64,000 bases of DNA from JBEVJC01 sp040510375 (lineage in GTDB: Bacteria; Bacteroidota; Bacteroidia; Chitinophagales; Chitinophagaceae), in assembly GCA_040510375.1 (NCBI GenBank), contig JBEVJC010000017.1, forward strand, positions 244,730-308,729, given 5' to 3'. The notes under the pieces are model-generated. The model did not search any database and was not told the DNA's origin. It saw only the letters and a program-made list of their open reading frames with translations. Made by a program: the position numbers and the translations under genes. Shown here piece by piece: positions 44,488 through 52,940 of this stretch; the first letter of the stretch is position 1, and each line of letters begins with the position of its first letter.

Positions 44488-45357
44488 ATGGTACAACATC
44501 AACGTAATAATTATCCCCTTCAAAAAAGCCTTGAACTGGCAGAGCGGGTTCCTGCGATTGTAAAGTCGCCCGAACCAGCTACCATTCCCGGACAAAGCAG
44601 GATCATTGAAATGATCGGATCTCCCGGGGCCGGCAAATCCACTATATATAATGAGTTGATCAGGAGTTGGGATCCCGATTGCCCCTGGGAATACCGCCAG
44701 CAAACAAAGAAGGCCGGCAGTCTTGAAAAAGTGATCCGGGCAATTACCGGCCGGAGGGCAACTGAACCGGTGGTAATTGAAGGTGGGCTCGATTTCATTA
44801 ATCATCATCCCGACCTCGCCGAATTTCTATGGGCGCATCTTTCCGATGCCCGCACCTATCCCTATAACAGTTATAACAAACGGTTCAGGTCGGCCTATTT
44901 CCTGTTCCGCGATTTCTGCAGGTACCAGACCATCATGCAGGGCGACTCTGAAAAGTTTTTTGTGGTGGACGAGGGCCTGCTTCAACGATCATTCCTCGTC
45001 AACAATGACCGGACCCTGATGGAAGAAATAGTTTCTGAATATATCGAACTGATTCCGCTTCCCTCAGCCATCATCTACCTGGAAGCCCGCAACCTCGACG
45101 TGATTTTTGCACGACTGAAGGGACGTAAGAAAACCATTGCATCACATATTGGCCTGACTGATTGGGAACTGTATAAGGACCTGGAAACCTGGCAGTACCT
45201 GTTTTCACTGATTAATGAAAAACTGAAGAAAAAAAACGTGGAGATATTCCGGATAGACTCCGAAGAACAGGTGGATACAAATGTGGCATTGATCAAAGAT
45301 CACTTACGGTCGCTTACCAACCTGCAACGGTCTTCAGAAAACAACAGATCGATCTAA
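44488..45357 (+). CDS. P-loop kinase-like protein
   Basis: A 289-residue soluble protein with a Walker A motif (EMIGSPGAGKSTIYNEL near residue 40), a possible catalytic DEGLLQRSF segment near residue 165, and a C-terminal lid-like part (ARLKGRKKT). It looks like a nucleoside or sugar-kinase fold, but I cannot assign a substrate. It sits between flippase and polymerase and is the second kinase-like gene in the cluster, after 41299-42837. Confidence 0.75.
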   Translation: MVQHQRNNYPLQKSLELAERVPAIVKSPEPATIPGQSRIIEMIGSPGAGKSTIYNELIRSWDPDCPWEYRQQTKKAGSLEKVIRAITGRRATEPVVIEGGLDFINHHPDLAEFLWAHLSDARTYPYNSYNKRFRSAYFLFRDFCRYQTIMQGDSEKFFVVDEGLLQRSFLVNNDRTLMEEIVSEYIELIPLPSAIIYLEARNLDVIFARLKGRKKTIASHIGLTDWELYKDLETWQYLFSLINEKLKKKNVEIFRIDSEEQVDTNVALIKDHLRSLTNLQRSSENNRSI

Positions 45358-45367
45358 AATCACAGTT

Positions 45368-46642
45368 ATGAATTACTTTCTCCTGTCGCTGGAATTATTT
45401 ATGTACGTATTTGCGGTGTACATCGCCTTCCGTAAAAAAGAACTGGCAATCATTTACCTGCCTGTGATCTTTTTCGCGAACACCGTGATTGGCGAGCATT
45501 TCGCTTCGGCATTTATTTACTATGGCATCATCACAATGGTACTGCTTTACATCCTCCGGCAAAATGAAAGTTTTGTAAAATCAAATGTATTTTCCATTCT
45601 CCTGATAATCTATTTCGCGGTGCTGATGGGAAGATCAGCCAACCTGGTAAATATCCGCCAGGACCTGTTCAATGTAATGTGGCTCTTCTTCTGTATCCCC
45701 GTTATTCCCGTATTGTATAAAAAATACTCACGCGAAACAGTGATGAAAGAATTGGGTTCTTCCTCGCTGATCATCCTGCTGATTTTTATTCTCAACGCGG
45801 GACTTTCAACGGTGTTCCGTTATGATGTGTATTCAATGTATGGGATCACATCAGGAGTGATCTACGGTAATATGTTCGCCACTGATTTTAACATCCTGGC
45901 CATTGCCATTTTTCTTGTTTTCATGAGGGCACTCAATTCAAAAAACCTTTTATTCCTGGTGGTGGGGATTGCCGCCATTGCCCTGCTTTGCCTGACTATG
46001 CGCCGTTCCGTAATCGGACTTGCATTTTTCGGTGTAGCCATTGTAATGCTCCTGTTCTTTATCCAGAATATTAAAAACGCACTGGTGTTTGGAGTGCTGA
46101 TTATGGCAGCGGCTGTTTTTATAATTGCCAAAACCGATTTCGTTCCCTCCTTTAACGACCGGTACGAACTCCGGCACCTGGATGAACGGGCACTCGAGGA
46201 GGAAAAAAGACTATTCGAATTTGACCTGATTTATAACGACGTGTTTGTACATCACCGGTATAGTGCCTGGTTTGGCTTCGGTTTATTCAACAGTTCCGGT
46301 AATTATGGCGATGGAACTTTTTATGATCGCAGCCTGCATAGCGATATGACCAGCATCATGCACTCAGGCGGACTGATAGGTCTCACCCTTTACCTGCTGA
46401 TGATGTTATCGGCCTTCCTGACAGCAATGAGGAGGGCAACGGGTTTCCGGGACCGGTTAGTAGTGATGTTCTGCGCGGCAGTATTTGTAACGTTCGCTCT
46501 CACCGGGCGGTTTACACAGGTGGGTTGTATGCTCCTGCTGATGCTGGCCCTGAACATTCCTGTATCCGTTCCTGAATATGAAATGGAGGAAGAAGAGGAA
46601 ACGGAAGAACTGCCGGAACAGGGTTCCCTTTCTGTAAGCTGA
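45368..46642 (+). CDS. Polysaccharide polymerase (O-antigen ligase/Wzy-like)
   Basis: A 424-residue membrane protein with about ten to twelve helices and a large periplasmic loop around residues 260-330, where YNDVFVHHRYSAWFGFGLFN and HSDMTSIMHSGG match the Wzy/O-antigen ligase pattern of a G.G motif followed by a HN-like H.D..S segment. The C-terminus is acidic (EMEEEEETEELPEQG). It should join repeat units in the periplasm. It starts 10 bases after the P-loop kinase gene. Confidence 0.82.
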   Translation: MNYFLLSLELFMYVFAVYIAFRKKELAIIYLPVIFFANTVIGEHFASAFIYYGIITMVLLYILRQNESFVKSNVFSILLIIYFAVLMGRSANLVNIRQDLFNVMWLFFCIPVIPVLYKKYSRETVMKELGSSSLIILLIFILNAGLSTVFRYDVYSMYGITSGVIYGNMFATDFNILAIAIFLVFMRALNSKNLLFLVVGIAAIALLCLTMRRSVIGLAFFGVAIVMLLFFIQNIKNALVFGVLIMAAAVFIIAKTDFVPSFNDRYELRHLDERALEEEKRLFEFDLIYNDVFVHHRYSAWFGFGLFNSSGNYGDGTFYDRSLHSDMTSIMHSGGLIGLTLYLLMMLSAFLTAMRRATGFRDRLVVMFCAAVFVTFALTGRFTQVGCMLLLMLALNIPVSVPEYEMEEEEETEELPEQGSLSVS

Positions 46643-46697
46643 CAATGATAAATCCCATGCCTGTATAATAAAGACTAACACCTTAAAAAATGCACTG

Positions 46698-47882
46698 ATG
46701 GCAAAATTTCTTTTTTATGATGACCAGATTATCAACATCCTTTTAAAAGAGGAACGGCCTTCCGGTGGTGCGGCTGTCCAGGCTTATGGATGGATCCGCG
46801 GACTGGAAGAACTGGGTCACGATGTACATATCATGACCAGGAAGCCAGCAACCGGCGAATTAAAAAAAGAAAATGCCGGACTGAATATTGTTGGTACTTA
46901 TGATAACGACAAAGGAATACGATGGTTAAGATGGGTATACTACCGCATCCCTTTTATCTATCGCAAAATCCGTGATACAAAACCCGATTACCTGTACCAG
47001 GGCGTACCGGGCTGGACTTCTTTTTTATTTGGCAGGATCTGCCGGTTACTGGATATAAAATTCCTTGTCAGGATCTCCAACGATATCATCGTGGACGACC
47101 GGATCACGAAAAAGTTTTCGAAGACCTATTTATACCTGCAGCAGCATGGACTAAAACTCGCGTATTGTATAATGTGCCAGAATGATTACCAGTATGAACA
47201 GGTTAAAAAAAGATTTCCATCGAAACTGGTACTGAAGATTTCCAATCCCGTATACCAAAAATTCGAAGGCGCTCGCCCGCTGGCCGGACCCACCAGTTAT
47301 ATCGCATGGATCGGAATATTCCAGTACCAGAAAAACCTGAAACTTTTATATGAGATCGCCAAAGCGTTGCCACACCAGAATTTCAGGATCGCAGGAAAAG
47401 AGGACCCGAAATGCGACCAGGACACCCATTTGTACATCGCAAGGCTGAAAGAATTGCCCAATGTACGTTTCGTTGGATTCCTGAACCGGTTGGAAGTGCT
47501 GTCGTTTGTTGCGCAGGCCAGCTACCTGCTGAACACTTCGCATTATGAAGGTTTCAGTAATACATTCCTGGAAGCAATGTCGGCCGGTACACCCATTATC
47601 TCCGGTAAAAATGTAAACCCCGATCATATTATTACCCGTTACTCACTGGGTATTATTTATAACGATGTAAACGACCTGGTGGAAAAACTGGGCGAAGTAA
47701 CACCGGAAGGCTATGAAGATATGACCATCGGTGCCAGCAATTACCTGGCGCAGCATCATGACTACCTGATCCTTTCGGCCAGGCTGAACCGTTTCCTTGA
47801 AAAAGGAGCTGGTGAAGGAAGGACTGATAAACTATCGGCTCAAACCCCGGTAACTGCAACATCCCGGTTAGTGAACCATTAA
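46698..47882 (+). CDS. Glycosyltransferase family 4-like enzyme
   Basis: A 394-residue cytoplasmic glycosyltransferase of the GT-B fold. The C-terminal half has the acceptor-sugar E-x7-E pattern EGFSNTFLEAMSAGTPII and the preceding NLKLLYEIAKALPHQNFRIAGKE region. The N-terminus shows GGAAVQAYGWIRGLEELGHDV. It should add one sugar to the lipid-linked repeat unit; which sugar cannot be told. It follows the polymerase after 55 bases and precedes another GT4 gene. Confidence 0.9.
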   Translation: MAKFLFYDDQIINILLKEERPSGGAAVQAYGWIRGLEELGHDVHIMTRKPATGELKKENAGLNIVGTYDNDKGIRWLRWVYYRIPFIYRKIRDTKPDYLYQGVPGWTSFLFGRICRLLDIKFLVRISNDIIVDDRITKKFSKTYLYLQQHGLKLAYCIMCQNDYQYEQVKKRFPSKLVLKISNPVYQKFEGARPLAGPTSYIAWIGIFQYQKNLKLLYEIAKALPHQNFRIAGKEDPKCDQDTHLYIARLKELPNVRFVGFLNRLEVLSFVAQASYLLNTSHYEGFSNTFLEAMSAGTPIISGKNVNPDHIITRYSLGIIYNDVNDLVEKLGEVTPEGYEDMTIGASNYLAQHHDYLILSARLNRFLEKGAGEGRTDKLSAQTPVTATSRLVNH

Positions 47883-47891
47883 AACGCGAAT

Positions 47892-49097
47892 ATGAACCAG
47901 AAAAAAATAAAAGTACTTGTATTCATCGGCAGCCTCCAATGCGGTGGCAAGGAACGACGCCTGGTAGAACTGATGACTTTTTTAAAATCAAATCCGCGGA
48001 TCGATTTTTTTGTTGTGGTCACCCGCGACAAGGTTCAATACATGTCGTTTTTTGAACTGGGTATCCCCTATTATGTGATTCCCAAATCATGGAAAAACAA
48101 TGACCTGAGCATCTTCCGGAAATTTTATTCCATCTGTCAGGAATATAAACCAGATATCATCCACTCCTGGGGGCGGATCCAGACGCTTTATGCACTACCT
48201 GCTGCCAGGATGCTGGGTATTCCCCTCTGCAATAGCCAGATCACAACGGGATTAAAGCCAAAAACGCCGCTCCATCTGGGTTTCATCGACCGGCTGAACT
48301 ACCGGTACTCCGATATTATCCTCACCAACTCTGTTGCAGGCAGGGAATCATTTGCACCTCCACGCGAAAGGACAAAGGTTATATACAATGGAATAAACCT
48401 GAAACGATTCCAAAACCTGCCACCGGTTGAAGAGGTAAAGGAAAAATATGGTATCCGGACAAAACATGCCGTGATCATGAGTGCATCATTTAATGGCACC
48501 AAGGATTACCGGTTGTTTTGCCGCATCGCGGGACTGGTTACAAAAAGAAATCCCGAGGTGACTTTCATTGGCGTGGGTGATTATAACAAGAGTGGTGTTT
48601 ATTACCAGGAAATAAAAAAGTACAGTGAAATTAATCCAAGGGCTCTATTCCCTGGTAAGGTGCAGGATATTGAAGCATTGGTAAATGCCTGCACTATCGG
48701 TGTGCTGTTCTCCGCCATGGAAGGAATATCCAACGCGATCCTCGAATACATGGCACTTGGAAAGCCGGTGGTTGCATCAGACTCAGGCGGCAATGGTGAG
48801 TTGGTCACCAACGGGCTCAATGGTTACCTGATCCGGACCGAAACCGATGAACAGATAGCCGATAAGATACTTTCACTCATTGAAAATCCCGGCAAGTGTG
48901 AGGTGTTTGGTGATGTGAGCAGGAATATCATCCATTCTACTTTCCGGAATGATATCATGGGCAACGAGTTTATGAAAGTATATCAGCAACTGCTTGGCCT
49001 TCGCAGCAGCGGCATAATTGTAAATCAATTTGAGCGGCAGATCCCCACAAGTCTCGCAGATAACCACTCTAATACCTACAACTATGGAAAAAACTAA
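47892..49097 (+). CDS. Glycosyltransferase family 4-like enzyme
   Basis: A 401-residue GT-B glycosyltransferase. The N-terminal domain opens FIGSLQCGGKERRLVELM, and the C-terminal domain has the E-x7-E signature in SAMEGISNAILEYMALGKPV and VASDSGGNGELV. It probably adds one sugar of the repeat unit. Its last 14 bases overlap the start of the DUF354 gene, suggesting coupled translation. Confidence 0.9.
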   Translation: MNQKKIKVLVFIGSLQCGGKERRLVELMTFLKSNPRIDFFVVVTRDKVQYMSFFELGIPYYVIPKSWKNNDLSIFRKFYSICQEYKPDIIHSWGRIQTLYALPAARMLGIPLCNSQITTGLKPKTPLHLGFIDRLNYRYSDIILTNSVAGRESFAPPRERTKVIYNGINLKRFQNLPPVEEVKEKYGIRTKHAVIMSASFNGTKDYRLFCRIAGLVTKRNPEVTFIGVGDYNKSGVYYQEIKKYSEINPRALFPGKVQDIEALVNACTIGVLFSAMEGISNAILEYMALGKPVVASDSGGNGELVTNGLNGYLIRTETDEQIADKILSLIENPGKCEVFGDVSRNIIHSTFRNDIMGNEFMKVYQQLLGLRSSGIIVNQFERQIPTSLADNHSNTYNYGKN

Positions 49098-50136
49098 TCC
49101 GCGGAAATACAAACGGGTGTTGATAGACATCAAACATCCCGCGCAGCTTAACCTGTTTAGCGGGCTGGCACGGAGCCTTCGGGCTAACGGCTGGGATGTG
49201 ACTATCTCCTACCTGAACCGTGGTAAGATCCCGTTGATTATCCGCAAGGAGTTTCCTGGTTTTACCCTGATGGCAGTGGGCGCAAGTAAAGGAACACGCT
49301 GGTCCATTATATGGCAGGGCAATATTAAAAGGACGATGACCTTCCTGAAACTACTGCTGGCCAACCGCTACAATATCTGCGTGGCGGCAAGCAGTGTGCC
49401 CCTGGCCCTTGCCTGCAGGTTGACAGGAACACCCATCATCCAGTTTTACGACGACCCTGAAAGAAAAAGGATCAATGCAATGAATGCGCGGATGTCGACC
49501 CAGTTATTCTTCCCACCCATTGTTTCAAAGACCGACAAGATCTCCATCTTCAATTGTTTGAAAGAATGGAGTTACCTGAGTCCAAAACGTTTTACACCTG
49601 ATCCGTCGGTGTTGGCTGACTATGGACTGAAACCGAATCAGTATGTATTTGTAAGGGAAGTTTCCAATAAATCATTTAATTATTTTAACCAGGAAGATGC
49701 AATAGTAGCCGGCTTCTCCAGACAGATCAGGAGTGATATAAAGGTTGTGCTTTCACTGGAAGATAAAACAATGGCATCGCGGTATCCTGCTCACTGGAAA
49801 ATCCTGGAAGAACCCGTAGCCGATATCCATTCACTCATTTATTACTCCAAGTTACTGGTATCATCAGGTGATAGTATGGCCAGGGAAGCGGCCATGCTGG
49901 GAGTACCAAGTATTTACTGTGGCATAAGGACCATGAAGGCAAACCAGTTGCTGATTGACCTGAATATCCTGGCACATCATCCGGGCAATTCTGCATTGGA
50001 GCTGATCAATTCCCATATCTCAAAAGTATTTGACCTGCAGGAACAGATGCGGATTAGGAGTAAACTCCTGGACGACTGGGACGATATGGTCATTTTTATG
50101 GAAGACCAGGTTAATCATTATAAAAAAGCTAACTGA
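49084..50136 (+). CDS. DUF354 glycosyltransferase-like protein
   Basis: A 350-residue protein. The in-frame extension to 49030 is ignored, because the ATG at 49084 starts MEKTNPRKYKRVLIDIKHPA and overlaps the preceding gene by 14 bases. The family pattern is IDIKHPAQLNLFSGLARSL and a GT-B-like C-terminal half (SSGDSMAREAAMLGVPSIYCG). DUF354 proteins look like GT-B glycosyltransferases related to UDP-GlcNAc 2-epimerases. A biochemical role has not been established to my knowledge. It lies with the other transferases of the cluster. Confidence 0.85.
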   Translation: MEKTNPRKYKRVLIDIKHPAQLNLFSGLARSLRANGWDVTISYLNRGKIPLIIRKEFPGFTLMAVGASKGTRWSIIWQGNIKRTMTFLKLLLANRYNICVAASSVPLALACRLTGTPIIQFYDDPERKRINAMNARMSTQLFFPPIVSKTDKISIFNCLKEWSYLSPKRFTPDPSVLADYGLKPNQYVFVREVSNKSFNYFNQEDAIVAGFSRQIRSDIKVVLSLEDKTMASRYPAHWKILEEPVADIHSLIYYSKLLVSSGDSMAREAAMLGVPSIYCGIRTMKANQLLIDLNILAHHPGNSALELINSHISKVFDLQEQMRIRSKLLDDWDDMVIFMEDQVNHYKKAN

Positions 50137-50154
50137 CTTATTAAAACATAAAGT

Positions 50155-51462
50155 ATGAAAGTATCAATTTTTGGACTGGGCTATGTGGGATGCGTAAGTA
50201 TCGGCTGTCTTGCGAAGAATGGCCACGATGTGGTTGGCGTTGATGTTAATTCATTCAAGGTAGACCTTATCAACCGTGGCATTGCCACCATCATGGAAAA
50301 AGACATTGACCAGATTATTAAAGCGGGTTTCAATGAAGGCCGCATCCGCGCTACCTGCGATTCCGGTAATGCGGTCAATGACTCCGACCTGAGTATAATC
50401 TGTGTGGGTACTCCTTCATCCCGGAACGGACACCTGAACCTGTCGTATATTTTTAAAACAGCTGAGCAGATTGGCCGTGCACTGGGTGAAAAGGAGACCT
50501 TCCATACAGTGGTAATAAGGAGTACGGTACTGCCTGGCACAAATAATAAAGTGGGCGAGATCATTGAACAGTTTTCGGGTAAAAAAAGGAATATCGATTT
50601 CTCCGTTGTTTCCAATCCTGAATTTTTAAGGGAAGGCACGGCCGTGAAGGATTATTACAACCCATCTGTGACTGTGATCGGGGGCGACCATCCCTATGCT
50701 CTGCAGGAAGTAGCTGATCTCTATGCCTGCCTGGATGCGCCGGTTGAAATAGTGGATATCAAGGTGGCGGAAATGATCAAATATGTCAACAATTCCTTCC
50801 ATGCCCTCAAGATCACGTTCGCAAACGAAATCGGCAATATCTGCAAATCGCTCGATATTGATTCGTACAAAGTAATGGAGCTGTTCTGTAAGGATACGCG
50901 GCTGAATATTTCCCCCGCATACCTGAAGCCGGGTTATGCGTATGGAGGATCCTGTCTTCCAAAAGACCTGAAAGGTCTGATAGCGCTGGGTCACGATCAT
51001 TATATCCCCACCCCGGTATTGTCTGGTATCGATATTTCCAACGAGTTCCAGAAACGGCTTGTATACGAATCAGTCGAAAGCACGGGCAAAAGGAATATCT
51101 GTATGATTGGTCTGAGTTTTAAGGAGGGAACCGACGACCTGCGTTACAGTCCCTCCGTTGACCTGGCCGAAACACTGATCGGTAAAGGATATCGCATTTC
51201 CATTTTTGATGAGAACGTGCATCTTTCAAAACTGGTGGGAGCAAACCAGTCGTTTATTCATGAACGACTTCCCCATCTGTCTGAACTGATCAATACCGAC
51301 CTGGAATCAGGTATAAAGAATAATGATGTTGTAATAATTAATCACAAAAGTTTTAAGCCTTCCGGATACTACGACCTGCTTGAGCAAAAAGAAGCTGTGC
51401 TGGATCTGGTAAGGATTCCCGAACTGGAGTACCTGTCAAACTATAAAGGTCTGAGCTGGTAA
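50155..51462 (+). CDS. Nucleotide-sugar dehydrogenase, GDP-mannose 6-dehydrogenase-like
   Basis: A 435-residue enzyme that oxidises the C6 of a sugar nucleotide to a uronic acid, with two NAD+. N-terminal MKVSIFGLGYVGCVS is the NAD motif; STVLPGT, VSNPEFLREGTAVKDY, KYVNNSFHALKITFANEI and PGYAYGGSCLPKDL hold the Cys-based catalytic site. The sequence details (GYVGCVSIGCLAKNGHDV, KDTRLNISPAYLKPG) resemble AlgD (GDP-mannose) more than UDP-glucose dehydrogenases, but this is a judgement by eye. With the epimerase at 40203 it predicts a uronic-acid-rich polysaccharide. Confidence 0.9.
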   Translation: MKVSIFGLGYVGCVSIGCLAKNGHDVVGVDVNSFKVDLINRGIATIMEKDIDQIIKAGFNEGRIRATCDSGNAVNDSDLSIICVGTPSSRNGHLNLSYIFKTAEQIGRALGEKETFHTVVIRSTVLPGTNNKVGEIIEQFSGKKRNIDFSVVSNPEFLREGTAVKDYYNPSVTVIGGDHPYALQEVADLYACLDAPVEIVDIKVAEMIKYVNNSFHALKITFANEIGNICKSLDIDSYKVMELFCKDTRLNISPAYLKPGYAYGGSCLPKDLKGLIALGHDHYIPTPVLSGIDISNEFQKRLVYESVESTGKRNICMIGLSFKEGTDDLRYSPSVDLAETLIGKGYRISIFDENVHLSKLVGANQSFIHERLPHLSELINTDLESGIKNNDVVIINHKSFKPSGYYDLLEQKEAVLDLVRIPELEYLSNYKGLSW

Positions 51463-51501
51463 CCCATCACTTAATATTCACGTTCGTTAAAAAAATAGAT
51501 T

Positions 51502-52887
51502 ATGGCTATCATCAGACCCAAACGAATACTTACACATTTAGCCACCGACATCCTTACACTGCTATTGTGTTCGGTGATCATATTCTATGTCTTCAAGGAA
51601 GTAAAAATATCCAAACTGGAATGGAAGGCATTACTTGCTTTTCTCCTGTTATGGTTTGTGATAGAAAACTGGCTGATAATTTCCAATGAACGGCTCAATC
51701 CGCGATTCCGGAAAAGTGTTTCCAGTCATTTCAAGGCCTACGCAGTTTTTATCGGTATGACCATCCTGTTAAGTCTTTTCTTCCCTATCCGTTCTTCGGG
51801 GCGGGTACGGATCATTGGATTGGTGGTTGGGATCGCGATGCTCGACATGTTTATATCCCATTTACTGATCAGCATTTCCGGCTGGTTTAAAGTGACACTG
51901 CACGCAGGCAAACAGATTGTGATCGCAGGTATCGGTGCTTCCGCGCGTAAGGCTGCCAGCCAGCTCAGTCTCCGTAACAGGGATGGATATGAACTGAAGG
52001 GATTTATTCATTGCAGCCAACAGGAAGAAGGTGTGATCGATGGTAACCGGGTACTGGGCGATCTGGAAGACATGAACGAATACCTTGAAACAAACCTGGT
52101 GGACGAGATCGTGATTGCATTACCGGGACATTTCACCAAGGAGATCCGGAATGTGCTGAGTGTGGCAGACTACCATGGTATCCGCACCAAGTACATTCTT
52201 GACTACAAGGAAATGTTCGGCAGCCAGTACGTCATCACCAAGTTCGGACGGATCAATGCTGTGAGCGTTCGCCATCTTCCCATTGACGGGCGGATTGCTT
52301 CCATTTTCAAATCGGCATTCGACAGGGTCTTCGCGGCAACAATCCTGGTAACCATGTTACCGCTGTTCCTCATAATCGGCCTGATGATAAAAATTGAATC
52401 GCGCGGGCCCGTATTTTATTGCCCGGTAAGGATCGGAAGAGGTGGCAAGCCTTTCAGGGTTTTTAAATTCAGGAGCATGCGCGCCAATGACGACAGTAAC
52501 AAGGGCGTGCTTTCGACTGTACAGAATGATCCGCGTATTACAAGGCTGGGAGCCTTCCTCCGTAAATACAGCCTTGATGAATTACCGCAATTCTTTAATG
52601 TTCTTATCGGCAACATGAGTGTGGTGGGTCCGCGGCCGCACCGGAGATTTCTTGACCGCGAATTGCAGCAATCAGTTTCTGGATATATGATTCGGCATTA
52701 TGTTAATCCCGGTATTACCGGCTGGGCACAGGTGAATGGCTGGCGCGGACCATCAGTGACACCGCAACAGAAGAAAATGAGGACAGAACATGATCTATTT
52801 TACGTGGAGAACTGGTCGTTCTGGTTCGACATCAGGATCATATTCTATACAGTATTCAGTAAAAAAACACATACGGGCGCATTCTGA
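51502..52887 (+). CDS. WcaJ-type undecaprenyl-phosphate sugar phosphotransferase
   Basis: A 461-residue inner-membrane enzyme that starts the repeat unit by moving a sugar-1-phosphate (often glucose) from UDP-sugar to undecaprenyl phosphate. The N-terminal half has four helices and a CoA-binding-like domain (QIVIAGIGASARKAASQL). The C-terminal sugar transferase domain shows KIESRGPVFYCPVRIGRGGKPF in pieces, KFRSMR, LRKYSLDELPQFFNVL and VGPRP. It is among the last biosynthesis genes of the operon, which is unusual only in gene order. Confidence 0.93.
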   Translation: MAIIRPKRILTHLATDILTLLLCSVIIFYVFKEVKISKLEWKALLAFLLLWFVIENWLIISNERLNPRFRKSVSSHFKAYAVFIGMTILLSLFFPIRSSGRVRIIGLVVGIAMLDMFISHLLISISGWFKVTLHAGKQIVIAGIGASARKAASQLSLRNRDGYELKGFIHCSQQEEGVIDGNRVLGDLEDMNEYLETNLVDEIVIALPGHFTKEIRNVLSVADYHGIRTKYILDYKEMFGSQYVITKFGRINAVSVRHLPIDGRIASIFKSAFDRVFAATILVTMLPLFLIIGLMIKIESRGPVFYCPVRIGRGGKPFRVFKFRSMRANDDSNKGVLSTVQNDPRITRLGAFLRKYSLDELPQFFNVLIGNMSVVGPRPHRRFLDRELQQSVSGYMIRHYVNPGITGWAQVNGWRGPSVTPQQKKMRTEHDLFYVENWSFWFDIRIIFYTVFSKKTHTGAF

Positions 52888-52940
52888 TCACCAACAACAT
52901 ATGGTGGCTAACCATTACTTAATTTCTTACAACCTTATTT

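Noticed and set aside
49030..49083. Upstream start for the DUF354 gene
   Set aside because: It would overlap the preceding gene by 68 bases; the start at 49084 fits the family's N-terminus and a 14-base overlap.
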